The notes beneath the pieces were generated by a model. The model did not search any database, was not told the DNA's origin, and saw only the letters and a program-made list of their open reading frames with translations. DNA of 64,000 nt from Actinomycetota bacterium (GTDB taxonomy: Bacteria; Actinomycetota; Actinomycetes; Mycobacteriales; HKI-0501): positions 62,001 through 126,000 of the forward strand of contig JAVEDU010000110.1 of NCBI GenBank assembly GCA_030840805.1. The letters run 5' to 3'. The position numbers were made by a program, and so were the translations under genes. Below, in pieces: positions 43,985 through 54,125 of the stretch (its first letter is position 1; each line of letters opens with the position of its first letter).

Positions 43985-45811
43985 TTACACGTACAGGCTG
44001 TCCAGCACGTCGGTGTACTTCTTCTCCACCATGCGGCGCTTCAACTTCAGGCTCGGCGTCAGCTCGCCCTCCTCGACCGTGAGGTCCTTGGGGAGGATGG
44101 CGAACTTCTTGATGGTCTCCCACGGGTTGAGGCGCGCGTTGAGCTGGTCGAGGTAGCCCTGCACCATGTCCCGTGCGGCGTCGGACCGGACGATCTCCTC
44201 GTACGTCCGGCCGGCGAGCCCGTGCTGCTCCGCCCACGGCTCCATCGCCTCGGGGTCGAGCGTGACGAGGGCGCTGACGAACTTCCGCTGGTCGCCGTGC
44301 ACGATCAGCTGCGCCGCGTACGGGCAGATGCCCTTGAACTGGCCCTCGATGAGCTGCGGCGCGACGTACTTGCCGCCGGAGGTCTTGATCAGGTCCTTCT
44401 TCCGGTCGGTGATCCGGATGAACCCGTCCTCGATCTCGCCGATGTCCCCGGTCCGCAGCCAGCCGTCCGGGCTCAGCACCTCGGCCGTCTCCTCGGGGAG
44501 GTTGTGGTACCCGCGCATCACACCGGGGCCGCGGACCAGGATCTCGCCGTCCTCGGCGAGCCGGATCTCGGTACCGGGGAGCGGGAGGCCGACCGTGCCG
44601 AATCGGTACTTCTCCGCGCGTGCCACCGTGGTGCCCGCCGCGGTCTCGGTCAGGCCGTACCCCTCCAGGATCAGGATGCCGGCCGCGTGGAACCACTCCG
44701 CCACGTCCCGGTGCAGCGCCGCGCTGCCGGAGATGAAGTGGCGGATCCGGCCGCCGAACCGGTCGCGCAGCTTCTGGAACACCAGCTTGTCCGCGATCTT
44801 GTGCTGGATCGCGAGGAACCCGGACGGCTCCCGACCCGCCTGGCGCAGCCGGGACACCTCGATGCCGACGCGGAACGCCCAGTCGAAGATCTTCGCCTTC
44901 GCACCGCCCTCGGCGTGGGTCATCGTGACGACCCGCCCGTGCACCTTCTCGAAGATCCGCGGGGCCGCGCCCATGAACGTCGGGCGGACGACGGCGAGGT
45001 TGTCCACCAGCTTGTCGATCCGGCCGTCGATCGCGCTGGCGAAGCCGACCGCCAGCTGCGCCGACAGCAGGACCTTGCCGAACGAGTGCGCCAGCGGCAG
45101 CCAGAGGTACTGGACGTCGTCGGCGGACAGCTCGCCGAGCGCCTCGATCGCCGCACCCTCGTACACCCAGCAGTCGTGCACGAGCCGGACCCCCTTGGGG
45201 CGGCCCGTCGTGCCGGAGGTGTAGATCAGCGTCGCCAGGCTCTCCGGGGTCAGCTGGGCGACCGCGTCCTCGACGGCGGTGGGGTGCCCGCCGAGGTACT
45301 CCCGGCCGAGCTGTTCAAGGTCGGCGAGGGAGAGGACCCAGTCGCCGTCGCCCACGCCGTCCAGCGTGACGACCTTGGTGAGCACGGGAAGGTCCGCGCG
45401 GTGGGCCCGGGCCTTCGCGACCTGCTCGTCGTTCTCGGCGAACAGCACGCGACTGTCGGAGTCCGCGAGGATGAACCCGACGTCCTCGGCACCGGTCGTC
45501 GGGTACACCGTGGTCGTCGCCGCACCCGCGCAGAGGATGCCCAGATCGGCGAGCACCCACTCGTACCGGGTGGACGAGGCGATCGCGACCCGGTCCTCGG
45601 CGGCGACGCCGAGGGCGAGGAGGCCGGCGGCGATCGCGCGGACGCGGTCGCCGACCCCCCGCCAGCTCACCGAACGCCAGTCGTCGCCGTCCGGGTACCG
45701 GAACGCCTCCCGATGCGGCGTGGTGTCCACCCGCTGCAGGAACATGTGCGCGAGCGACGGTGCCCGGTTCTCGATGGCTCCGGTGGCGCGTTCCTGGAGG
45801 TCTTCCGTCAT
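43985..45811 (-). CDS. long-chain fatty acid-CoA ligase (FadD15-type)
   Basis: A 608-residue AMP-dependent acyl-CoA synthetase of the FadD15/FAA1 class. Motifs are LIYTSGTTGRPKGVRLVHDC (about 185), LPLAHSFGKVLLSAQ, HFISGSAALHRDVAEWFHAAGILILEGYGLTETAAGT, WLRTGDIGEIEDGFIRITDRKKDLIKTSGGKYVAPQ and SLKLKRRMVEKKY at the end. The linker signature SGSAALHRDV is typical of long-chain forms. The ATG follows AGGAGAGC. It activates fatty acids for phospholipid or degradation routes. Forms a two-gene unit with the alpha/beta hydrolase. Confidence 0.93.
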   Translation of the reverse strand: MTEDLQERATGAIENRAPSLAHMFLQRVDTTPHREAFRYPDGDDWRSVSWRGVGDRVRAIAAGLLALGVAAEDRVAIASSTRYEWVLADLGILCAGAATTTVYPTTGAEDVGFILADSDSRVLFAENDEQVAKARAHRADLPVLTKVVTLDGVGDGDWVLSLADLEQLGREYLGGHPTAVEDAVAQLTPESLATLIYTSGTTGRPKGVRLVHDCWVYEGAAIEALGELSADDVQYLWLPLAHSFGKVLLSAQLAVGFASAIDGRIDKLVDNLAVVRPTFMGAAPRIFEKVHGRVVTMTHAEGGAKAKIFDWAFRVGIEVSRLRQAGREPSGFLAIQHKIADKLVFQKLRDRFGGRIRHFISGSAALHRDVAEWFHAAGILILEGYGLTETAAGTTVARAEKYRFGTVGLPLPGTEIRLAEDGEILVRGPGVMRGYHNLPEETAEVLSPDGWLRTGDIGEIEDGFIRITDRKKDLIKTSGGKYVAPQLIEGQFKGICPYAAQLIVHGDQRKFVSALVTLDPEAMEPWAEQHGLAGRTYEEIVRSDAARDMVQGYLDQLNARLNPWETIKKFAILPKDLTVEEGELTPSLKLKRRMVEKKYTDVLDSLYV

Positions 45812-45885
45812 CGGTGCTCTCCTGGTATCCGAACGGGGTCCGAGGAGCAGCACCATAGGGCGAAGATCACAAACCGTCGACCCCG

Positions 45886-46197
45886 TCAGCGCGAAGGCGA
45901 CTCTTCCAGGATCTCGACCGCGAACGGTGGCGCCGACTCCGACCGCAGGTGCCAGTGGCCCCAGAGGTCCTGTTCGGTGATCGTGGCGTCACCCTCGCCG
46001 TGCGGTGTGCGTACCCGCACCTCGGCCCGGGCACCCAGCAGCTCCGGCACGCCCTCCAGCCGGCCGTACCAGACGACCCGGCCCGCCACGGGCTCGAACC
46101 GCGCGCCCAGCACGGCCCGGGCATCGTGCGCCGCGCCCCCCACGAGGACCTGCGCGGGGCCGGTGTAGCCGTCGTCATGCTCGTGCGGGTCCGACAT
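45886..46197 (-). CDS. DUF4873 small protein
   Basis: A 103-residue soluble protein. It reads DDGYTGPAQVLVGGAAHDAR, FEPVAGRVVWYGRLEG, and WGHWHLRSES near the C-terminus, fitting DUF4873, which is often fused or next to monooxygenases or AurF-like enzymes in actinobacteria. It lies eleven bases downstream of the TetR gene on the same strand, so both may form one transcript opposite AurF. Function unknown. Confidence 0.75.
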   Translation of the reverse strand: MSDPHEHDDGYTGPAQVLVGGAAHDARAVLGARFEPVAGRVVWYGRLEGVPELLGARAEVRVRTPHGEGDATITEQDLWGHWHLRSESAPPFAVEILEESPSR

Positions 46198-46208
46198 GGA
46201 CGGGCTCC

Positions 46209-46910
46209 TCAGCTGGTGTTTTCGGGCGGCAGCACGCCGGACAGGCCCTGCCAGGCGAGCGAGACGAGGTAGTCGACGAGCGCCTCGGCGGACATCGTCG
46301 GGTGGTCCGCCCACCGGTGGGCCGCGAGCTGGACCATGCCGACCACCCCGTACGCCCATGGCTCGGCACCGCCGGAGTCGGCACCCGCCTCGCGCAGCCG
46401 GTCGGCCATCAGCGCACTCAGCGCCTGGGCGATGGCGTCCTCCATGTTCGCGACGAAGTCCCCGCTGCGGGCGAACGTGTTGTGGCTGAACACGAAGCGG
46501 TACAGCTGCGGCTCGTGGACGACGAGCTGCACATAGGACGAGACGGTGCCCCGCAGCAGGGCGAGGTCGTCCCCTCCGACGAGCAGCGCGGCCGCCACCC
46601 GGGGCAGGAACACCTCGGTCGCGATCCGGTCGAGCACCGCGGCGAACACGTCGGCCTTGTCGGCGAAGTGGCGGTACAGCACCGGCTTGGAGACCCCGGC
46701 CTCCGCGGCGATGTCGTCGAGGCCGACGCGGTCACCGTGGACGCGGATGGCGCGCAGCGCGGCGGAGACGAACTCCTCGCGCCGTGCCCGCTTGTGTTCC
46801 TCCCAGCGGCGGCGGCGGCCGTCGCCGCGGATCGTGTCGTCGTGATCCGCGGGTGAGCTGTGCACCTCCAGATTGTGCACCGCCCGCCGCTTGACGGTGA
46901 CCGGGTTCAT
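46209..46910 (-). CDS. TetR family regulator divergent from AurF-like gene
   Basis: About 233 residues. The HTH domain (REEFVSAALRAIRVHGDRVGLDDIAAEAGVSK..LYRHFADKADVF) lies at about 45-92. A long N-terminal basic stretch (GRRRRWEEHKRARRE) precedes it. The ligand domain includes FVFSHNTFARSGDFVANMEDA and MVQLAAHRWADHPTMSAE. ATG 46910 is tentative; no good ribosome site is visible, so a later GTG could be used. It faces the AurF-like diiron gene across a 59-base gap with repeats, the usual layout for a TetR that represses its neighbour. Confidence 0.85.
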   Translation of the reverse strand: MNPVTVKRRAVHNLEVHSSPADHDDTIRGDGRRRRWEEHKRARREEFVSAALRAIRVHGDRVGLDDIAAEAGVSKPVLYRHFADKADVFAAVLDRIATEVFLPRVAAALLVGGDDLALLRGTVSSYVQLVVHEPQLYRFVFSHNTFARSGDFVANMEDAIAQALSALMADRLREAGADSGGAEPWAYGVVGMVQLAAHRWADHPTMSAEALVDYLVSLAWQGLSGVLPPENTS

Positions 46911-46948
46911 GTGAATCATAGTAACCCGTAACGACGGTTCACAGTAAC
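46910..46948. promoter_or_regulatory. operator candidate between TetR and AurF-like genes
   Basis: The gap contains the inverted pair TGTGAA (46910) / TTCACA (46938), an inner CCGT-AACG-ACGG and two direct AGTAAC copies (46920, 46943). Overlapping dyads in a short divergent gap fit TetR binding. The exact site is uncertain. Confidence 0.5.
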
Positions 46949-46969
46949 TGCCGACGAGGGGATCTTCTG

Positions 46970-47893
46970 ATGAGCGCACCCGTCCAGGAACGACCGACCC
47001 GGCGCGCCCTCCAGCCCACCGACCGGAACGCGATCGCGAACCGGCTCCTGGCCTCGTCCGCCAAGGCGTCCTACGACCCGATGGTCGAGATCGACTGGGA
47101 CGCCCCGCTGCCCGACGGCCTCTACGGCATGACTCCCGAGTGGTCCTCGCTGTACGGCACGCCGCTGTGGGAGAGCATGTCCGAGGCCGACCGGATCACC
47201 CTCACCAAGCACGAGTTCGCGTCGATCTCCGGCGTCGGCATCTGGTTCGAGATGATCCTCATGCACCTCGTGCTGCGCGACATCTACGACCAGGACCCGG
47301 CCACCCCGCACGTGCAGTACGCGCTGACCGAGATCGCGGACGAATGCCGCCACTCGGTGATGTTCGCCCGGGCGGCCGAGAAGTTCGGCGCCCCGTCCTA
47401 CGGGCCCACGAGGCACGTGAACCACCTCGGCCGCATCTTCAAGACGCTGACCTTCGGCCCCAACGTGTACGCCGGCATCCTGGTCGCGGAGGAGATCCTC
47501 GACATCTTCCAGCGCGACATGATCAAGGACGAGCGCGTGCAGCCGATCACCCGGACCGCCAGCCGCATCCACGTGGTGGAGGAGGCGCGGCACATGCGGT
47601 TCGCCCGCGAGGAGATCGTCCGGCGCACCCAGCACATGAACTGGTTCGAGCGGCAGGAGCAGCGCGCGGTGCTCGCGACCGTCGCCTACTACATCGCGAC
47701 CAGCCTGGTGCACCCGGACGTGTACCGGTCCGTCGGCCTCGACCCCAAGGTGGCGAAGCGGGTCGCGCGGAACAACGAGCACTACACCGAGAAGCTCCGC
47801 AACGCCGCCTCCGGGCTGACCGAGTTCCTGAACGACGTGGGGCTCATCGGTGGCCCGTCGGTGCGGCTGTGGAAGAAGGCCAACCTCCTCTAG
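46970..47893 (+). CDS. AurF-type diiron oxygenase
   Basis: A 307-residue ferritin-like protein of the AurF (p-aminobenzoate N-oxygenase) family. Metal ligands can be read in KHEFASISG (about 82), EIADECRHSVMF (about 122), AEEILDIF and VVEEARHMRFAREE (about 200), giving the E/ExxH repeats of a carboxylate-bridged diiron site. AurF oxidises arylamines; many actinobacterial relatives have unknown substrates. ATG follows GAGGGG. It is regulated, by position, by the divergent TetR. Its TAG stop shares the palindrome CTAG with the stop of the next, convergent gene. No peptide- or polyketide-synthase genes are near, so a natural-product role is not supported here. Confidence 0.88.
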   Translation: MSAPVQERPTRRALQPTDRNAIANRLLASSAKASYDPMVEIDWDAPLPDGLYGMTPEWSSLYGTPLWESMSEADRITLTKHEFASISGVGIWFEMILMHLVLRDIYDQDPATPHVQYALTEIADECRHSVMFARAAEKFGAPSYGPTRHVNHLGRIFKTLTFGPNVYAGILVAEEILDIFQRDMIKDERVQPITRTASRIHVVEEARHMRFAREEIVRRTQHMNWFERQEQRAVLATVAYYIATSLVHPDVYRSVGLDPKVAKRVARNNEHYTEKLRNAASGLTEFLNDVGLIGGPSVRLWKKANLL

Positions 47894-48558
47894 ACGTACA
47901 GGCGCGCCTTCCGTACGAACGCCTCACCGGAGGAGCCGGACCAGTCCAGCGCACCCCGGGCACGCCAGTGCCCGGGGTCGCCGCGCCCGGCGAGCAGCAG
48001 GACCAGCGCCGCCGGCGTCGCGGTCACCGACCCGTCCGCGCCGTCCGGCCGCCACAGCTCGGCACCGCCCACGGTCAGCTCCGTCTCGGCCCCCGGCAGC
48101 CCGACCCGCAGCGTGTCACCGGTCTGCGCGCCGGCCCGGAGCGCGAGCAGGCGCGGGGCGAGGTGCAGCAGGTAGCGGGCCGCCTCCCGTACCGCCGGCG
48201 AGTCCTCGGTGAGGTCCACCGGCACGCCGAGCGCGGTCGACAGGTCGTGCGCGTGGACGTACAGGTCCAGGCAGGACGCCCCGACCGCGTGATGGTTGTG
48301 GCCGGGCCCGTGGGCCGCCGCCGCGTCGGCCGCGAGGCGCTCCGCATGAGCGGCGCGGGCCAGCCGCAGCCCCTCGATCAGCTCGTCCGGCGTACCGGTG
48401 CGCCCCACCGCGATCCCCGAGGCGACATGGCCGACCACGTCGCGGACGGTCATCTCGGGATCGGGGGTCGGGCGGCCCCAGTCGGTCGCCTCGGCCTGCT
48501 CGGCGAGCGCGATGACGCGGTCCCAGAGGGACAGGACGGCCTGCGCGGGAGCAGTCAT
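47890..48558 (-). CDS. MDMPI/DinB-like family protein
   Basis: A 222-residue protein of the mycothiol-dependent maleylpyruvate isomerase / TIGR03086-like group. The N-terminal helical region has TVRDVVGHVASGIAVGR (metal-binding His region) and CLDLYVHAHDLSTALGVPV. The C-terminal half has the ELWRPDG..LVLLLAGRGDPGHWRARG pattern of this family. ATG 48558 has GAGGTG eight bases upstream. It ends tail to tail with the AurF-like gene, sharing four bases (CTAG). Stand-alone members have no known substrate. Compare the frameshifted relative at 23947. Confidence 0.75.
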   Translation of the reverse strand: MTAPAQAVLSLWDRVIALAEQAEATDWGRPTPDPEMTVRDVVGHVASGIAVGRTGTPDELIEGLRLARAAHAERLAADAAAAHGPGHNHHAVGASCLDLYVHAHDLSTALGVPVDLTEDSPAVREAARYLLHLAPRLLALRAGAQTGDTLRVGLPGAETELTVGGAELWRPDGADGSVTATPAALVLLLAGRGDPGHWRARGALDWSGSSGEAFVRKARLYV

Positions 48559-48675
48559 GGGCACACCTCATGGAAGGAACGGTCCCCCCGCGTGCAGGCC
48601 GCCACGGTAGCCCGGCAGCCGGGACGGGACAACGGCCGAAAGGCGCACAGACCCCGAAAACGACAGAATGCGGCG

Positions 48676-49653
<978 letters not shown>

Positions 49654-49676
49654 TCGGGGCGTGCCCTCCCACAGAA

Positions 49677-49689
49677 TGGAAACTTTCCA
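49677..49689. promoter_or_regulatory. TGGAAACTTTCCA palindrome upstream of catalase
   Basis: A 13-base perfect dyad around a central C lies 69 bases before the katE start and just after the aldo/keto reductase stop. It may be part of an operator for peroxide-responsive control, but it does not match a Fur/CatR box I know. See the related site at 41303. Confidence 0.4.
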
Positions 49690-49757
49690 GACAAAGGATT
49701 GAACGCCTTCGCCGTCGGGCACCGCGGTAGTCCGACGATTGCGGAGGAGTACCGCGC

Positions 49758-51818
49758 ATGGCGAAGCAGAAGCCCGACCAGGCAGCACCCGAGCCGGTGG
49801 GACCCTCCGGCGCGGAGGCGGCGGGAACCACCGAGTGGCGGTCGCAGACCGGCGGTTACCTGACCACCGCGCAGGGGACCCGGCTGCCCGACACCGACCA
49901 CTCGCTGAAGGCGGGCCCACGCGGCCCGCTGCTCATGGAGGACTTCCACTTCCGGGAGAAGATCACCCACTTCGACCACGAACGCATCCCCGAGCGGGTG
50001 GTGCACGCCCGTGGCACGGGAGCGCACGGCGTGTTCCGCTCCTACGGGACGGCGGCGACCGCGACCCGAGCCGGGTTCCTCGCACAGAAGGACAAGGAGA
50101 CGCCGGTCTTCGTCCGGTTCTCCACGGTCCTCGGCTCCCGCGGTTCGGCCGACACCGTCCGTGACGTCCGCGGTTTCGCGGTGAAGTTCTACACGGACGA
50201 GGGCACGTTCGACCTCGTCGGCAACAACATGCCGGTGTTCTTCATCCAGGACGGCATCAAGTTCCCGGACGTCATCCATGCCGGCAAGCCGCATCCCGAC
50301 CGGGAGATCCCGCAGGCCCAGTCGGCCCACGACACGTTCTGGGACTTCGTCTCCCTGCACACCGAGACGACCCACATGCTCATGTGGGCGATGTCCGACC
50401 GCGGGATCCCCCGCTCGTACCGCACGATGGAGGGCTTCGGCGTCCACACGTTCCGGCTCGTCGCGCCGAACGGCGACACGACCCTCGCCAAGTTCCACTG
50501 GAAGCCGGTGGCCGGCATCCACTCGCTGGTGTGGGAGGAGGCGCAGATCGCCGCCGGGGCCGACCCGGACTTCCACCGCCGCGACCTCGCGGACGCGATC
50601 GAGAACGGCGCCTTTCCCGAGTGGGAGCTGGGCGTCCAGCTGCTGCCGGACACCGAGGACCAGCTGTTCGAGGGCATCGACCTGCTCGACCCGACGAAGA
50701 TCGTGCCGGAGGAGCTCGCGCCGGTACAGCCGATCGGGCGCCTGACGCTCGACCGGAACCCGACGAACTTCTTCGCCGAGACCGAGCAGATCGCGTTCCA
50801 CGTCGGACACCTCGTCCCCGGCATCGAGATCACCGACGACCCGCTGATCCAGGCGCGGATGTTCTCCTACCTGGACACCCAGCTGTCCCGGTTGGGTGGG
50901 CCGAACTTCGGGCAGCTGCCGATCAACCGTCCCCATGCGCCGGTCAACGACCTGCTGAGGGACGGGATGCACCAGACGGCGGTACACACCGGCGTCGCGC
51001 CGTACCTGCCGAACTCGCTGGACGGCGGGGAACCGGCAGTCGACCACGAGAACGGGTACGTCAACGTCCCGCGCATGGTCGAGGGCGCCAAGGTCCGGGA
51101 GAACCCGGTGTCCTTCGACGACCACTACACCCAGGCGACGCTGTTCTGGAACAGCATGACCCCGGTGGAGCGCGCCCACCTGGCGGACGCATTCACGTTC
51201 GAGCTGGGCAAGTGCTACGAGCAGGCCGTCAAGGAGCGGATGCTCACCCGGCTCGCGGAGGTGGACGCCGAGCTGTGCGCCACGGTCGCCGCGGGGCTCG
51301 GCCTCCCGGCGCCGTCGGGCTCCCCCGCCGCGGACGCCGGCGCGTCTCCCGCGCTGTCCCAGCTCGTCACCGAGCCCGGCCCGATCCTCGGCCGGCTCGT
51401 CGGCGTGATCGCCACGGACGACGCGGACCTGACCGGGATCGCCAAGCTCCGCAAGGAGCTCGAGAAGGAGGGGGCGCTGCTCAAGGTCATCGCGTCGCAC
51501 GGCGGCACGATCGGCGAGGAGATCGTCGAGCGGACGTTCCTCACCGTGCGCTCGATCGAGTTCGACGCCGTGGCGGTGGCGGACGGCGCCGGCAGCGTGT
51601 CCGACCCGCGGGCGCTCCTCCTGCTCCAGGAGGCGTACCGGCACTGCAAGGCCATCGTGGCCTGGGGTGACGGCGGCGACCTGCTGACGGCGGCCGGGAT
51701 CGCGGCGGACGCGCCCGGCGTGCTCGTCGACGACAAGGCGTCGGCGGCACAGCGCAAGGCGCTGATCGAGGCGATGGGCCTGCACCGGGCCTGGGACCGC
51801 TTCCCGGCCCAGGCCTGA
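49758..51818 (+). CDS. katE: large-subunit (clade II) monofunctional catalase
   Basis: A 686-residue HPII-type catalase. The haem pocket His lies in RIPERVVHARGTGAHGVF (about 81), the catalytic Asn in DLVGNNMPVFFIQDG (about 156), and the proximal Tyr in ARMFSYLDTQLSRLG (about 370). A C-terminal flavodoxin-like domain at about 550-686 (LVGVIATDDADLTGIAKLRKELEKEGALLKVIASHG) places it in the large-subunit class. It decomposes hydrogen peroxide. The ATG follows GGAGGAG. A strong bidirectional terminator follows the stop. In this class expression usually rises in stationary phase; here the only visible candidate site is the palindrome at 49677. Confidence 0.96.
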   Translation: MAKQKPDQAAPEPVGPSGAEAAGTTEWRSQTGGYLTTAQGTRLPDTDHSLKAGPRGPLLMEDFHFREKITHFDHERIPERVVHARGTGAHGVFRSYGTAATATRAGFLAQKDKETPVFVRFSTVLGSRGSADTVRDVRGFAVKFYTDEGTFDLVGNNMPVFFIQDGIKFPDVIHAGKPHPDREIPQAQSAHDTFWDFVSLHTETTHMLMWAMSDRGIPRSYRTMEGFGVHTFRLVAPNGDTTLAKFHWKPVAGIHSLVWEEAQIAAGADPDFHRRDLADAIENGAFPEWELGVQLLPDTEDQLFEGIDLLDPTKIVPEELAPVQPIGRLTLDRNPTNFFAETEQIAFHVGHLVPGIEITDDPLIQARMFSYLDTQLSRLGGPNFGQLPINRPHAPVNDLLRDGMHQTAVHTGVAPYLPNSLDGGEPAVDHENGYVNVPRMVEGAKVRENPVSFDDHYTQATLFWNSMTPVERAHLADAFTFELGKCYEQAVKERMLTRLAEVDAELCATVAAGLGLPAPSGSPAADAGASPALSQLVTEPGPILGRLVGVIATDDADLTGIAKLRKELEKEGALLKVIASHGGTIGEEIVERTFLTVRSIEFDAVAVADGAGSVSDPRALLLLQEAYRHCKAIVAWGDGGDLLTAAGIAADAPGVLVDDKASAAQRKALIEAMGLHRAWDRFPAQA

Positions 51819-51829
51819 CAGCCCACGAT

Positions 51830-51856
51830 GGGGGCAGCGGCATCGCCGCTGCCCCC
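51830..51856. terminator. bidirectional terminator between katE and the MMPL gene
   Basis: GGGGGCAGCGGC / GCCGCTGCCCCC is a perfect 12-bp stem with a three-base ATC loop, 11 bases after the katE stop and 15 bases after the stop of the convergent MMPL gene. Confidence 0.85.
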
Positions 51857-51871
51857 GTCGTCGTCACCGTC

Positions 51872-54085
51872 CTAGCTGGACGCTCCGACCAGCGGACGCG
51901 ACTCGGCCACCGGCTCGTCGAGCAGGGCCCGGAGCTTCTCGCCCTCCACGTCCACATCGGGCAGCACGCGGTCGAGCCAGCGCGGGAGCCACCAGGCGTG
52001 ACGCCCGAGCAGCGACATCACGGCCGGGACGATCGTCATCCGCACCACGAAAGCGTCCACCGCGACGCCGAACGCCATCGCGAACCCGAGCGACATGATC
52101 ATCGCCTCGCCGGAGAAGATGAACCCGGCGAAGACGCTCACCATGATGAGCGCGGCGGCGGTCACCACGCGGGCACCCTGCCGGACCCCGCCGATCACGG
52201 CGTCGTTCGCCGTGGCGCCGTGCACGTACTCCTCACGCATCCGCGTGACCAGGAACAGCTCGTAGTCCATCGCCAGTCCGAAGACCACTCCGATCATGAA
52301 GATCGGCAGCATGCTCATGATCGGCCCCGGGCTGTCCACGCCGAGCAGATCGGCCAGCCAGCCCCACTGGAACACCGCCACGACCGCGCCGAACGTGGCG
52401 CCGATCGTGAGCAGGAAGCCCAGCGTTGCCTTGACCGGGACGAGGATCGAGCGGAACACCAGGACGAGCAGCAGCAGGGCGAGCCCGATGATCACGCCGA
52501 GATACGGCAGGAGCGCGGCCGCGAGTTTCTCCGACACGTCGATCATCACCGCCGTCTGGCCGGTGACCGAAACGCTCACGCCCGGGAACTCGTCCGCTCG
52601 GTCCCGGAGCGCGGCGACGAGCTGCTCGGTCGCGGCATCGGCCGGGCCGGTCTTCGGGACGACCGTCAGCAGCGCGGTGTCACCCGCCGGGTTGAACATT
52701 GGCGGCGTCACCGCGACAACACCGTCCACCGTGGACAGTTCACCGGCGACCTCGGCCGCCGCGGCCTTCGGGTCGGCCGCCTTCGCGGTGTCCACCACGA
52801 CCGCCAGCGGTCCGTTGAACCCGGGCCCGAACCCACCGGCGAGCAGGTCGTACGCCTTCCGCTGGGTGGTCTCCGGGGAGGCGACCTCGTCGCCGGGCAT
52901 GCCGAGCCGCAGGTCGGTGACCGGTATCGCGGTCACGCCGAGCGCGAGCACCGCGGCGAGCAGGACCGGCACGCGGTGACGGGTGACGAACCGGCCCCAC
53001 CGGTCACCGGCCGTCCGGGTGGTGGGGTTCTCCGGGTCCTCGACCTCCTTGCCGGCCGCGAGTGCCTTGCGGGCCTTCCGGCCGAGGACCCGCGTACCGG
53101 CGAAGCCGAGCAGGGCCGGCACGAGCGAGAGTGCGACGACGACCGCCAGAGCGACCGTGCCCGCGGCGGCGAGGCCCATCACGGTGAGGAACGGGATGCC
53201 GACCACGGCGAGGGCGGCGAGCGCGATCACCACGGTGGCGCCCGCGAAGACGACCGCGCTACCGGCCGTACCGGTGGCGCGCCCGGCGGCCTCTTCGCCG
53301 GTACGGCCGAGGGCGAGTTCGTGCCGGTAGCGGGACACGATGAACAGCGAGTAGTCGATGGCGACGGCGAGGCCGAGCATGAGCGCGAGGACCGGCGCCG
53401 TGGACGACAGCTCGACGAAACCGGTGACGGCAGTGATGGCCGACATGCCGATGCCGATCGCGATCAGCGCGGTGAGCAGCGGGAGACCGGCGGCGACGAG
53501 CGAACCGAACGTGATCACCAGCACGACCGCGGCGACCGCGACACCGAGGATCTCGGTGGGGCTCTGCGCCGGCGGCGGGCTGAGCGCGTCGCCACCGATC
53601 TCCACGGCCAGGCCCGGACGCTCGGCGGCGTCCGCGGCCGCGGTCAGCCCGTCGAGGGCCGCCGGCTGCAGCTCGGCGGCCTGGACCTTGAACGAGACCT
53701 GCGCGAAGGCGACCCTGCCGTCCGGCGACACGCCCTGGGCCGGGAAGGGGTCGGTGACCCGCTCCACCTGCGGGACCTTGCGGAGCGCGGCGACGGTGGC
53801 CTCCACCGCCGCCCGGCGCTCCGGGTCGGTGACCTTCGCCGCGCCCTCGGCCGCGAACACGACCCGCGCGGTCGCGCCGCCGACGTTGGCCTCCGGGAAC
53901 CGCTCGGCGAGCAGGTCGAGCGCCTGCTGGGACTCCGTACCGGGGATCGAGAAGCTGTCGGAGGTCGGGCCGCTCAGCGCCGCACCGCCCGCGCCGAACC
54001 CGACGAGCAGCGCGATCCACAGCGCCACCACCCACCGCCGTCGGCGGAACGACAGCCGGCCGAGCCGGTACAGGAATGTAGCCAT
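51872..54085 (-). CDS. MMPL family RND-type transporter
   Basis: A 737-residue membrane transporter with two MMPL halves, each with a large external loop followed by five helices. Loop 1 spans about 40-180, helices 180-345, loop 2 about 395-540 and helices 540-700. Diagnostic stretches are LMLGLAVAIDYSLFIVSRYRHEL and VVFGLAMDYELFLVTRMREEYVHGA, whose Asp/Tyr pairs carry protons in MmpL3. The C-terminal tail is short (about 40 residues). MMPL proteins export lipids, glycolipids or drugs. ATG 54085 has GGAGA five bases before. A TetR gene starts the same unit 40 bases upstream and probably represses it. Confidence 0.92.
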   Translation of the reverse strand: MATFLYRLGRLSFRRRRWVVALWIALLVGFGAGGAALSGPTSDSFSIPGTESQQALDLLAERFPEANVGGATARVVFAAEGAAKVTDPERRAAVEATVAALRKVPQVERVTDPFPAQGVSPDGRVAFAQVSFKVQAAELQPAALDGLTAAADAAERPGLAVEIGGDALSPPPAQSPTEILGVAVAAVVLVITFGSLVAAGLPLLTALIAIGIGMSAITAVTGFVELSSTAPVLALMLGLAVAIDYSLFIVSRYRHELALGRTGEEAAGRATGTAGSAVVFAGATVVIALAALAVVGIPFLTVMGLAAAGTVALAVVVALSLVPALLGFAGTRVLGRKARKALAAGKEVEDPENPTTRTAGDRWGRFVTRHRVPVLLAAVLALGVTAIPVTDLRLGMPGDEVASPETTQRKAYDLLAGGFGPGFNGPLAVVVDTAKAADPKAAAAEVAGELSTVDGVVAVTPPMFNPAGDTALLTVVPKTGPADAATEQLVAALRDRADEFPGVSVSVTGQTAVMIDVSEKLAAALLPYLGVIIGLALLLLVLVFRSILVPVKATLGFLLTIGATFGAVVAVFQWGWLADLLGVDSPGPIMSMLPIFMIGVVFGLAMDYELFLVTRMREEYVHGATANDAVIGGVRQGARVVTAAALIMVSVFAGFIFSGEAMIMSLGFAMAFGVAVDAFVVRMTIVPAVMSLLGRHAWWLPRWLDRVLPDVDVEGEKLRALLDEPVAESRPLVGASS

Positions 54086-54125
54086 CAACGTCTCCAGGAT
54101 TCGTGCGGGTGGCGGGCGAGGCGGA

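Noticed and set aside
46970-47893. Natural-product cluster around the AurF-like gene
   Set aside because: No synthases, tailoring enzymes or transporters of such a cluster are nearby; neighbours are general metabolic genes.
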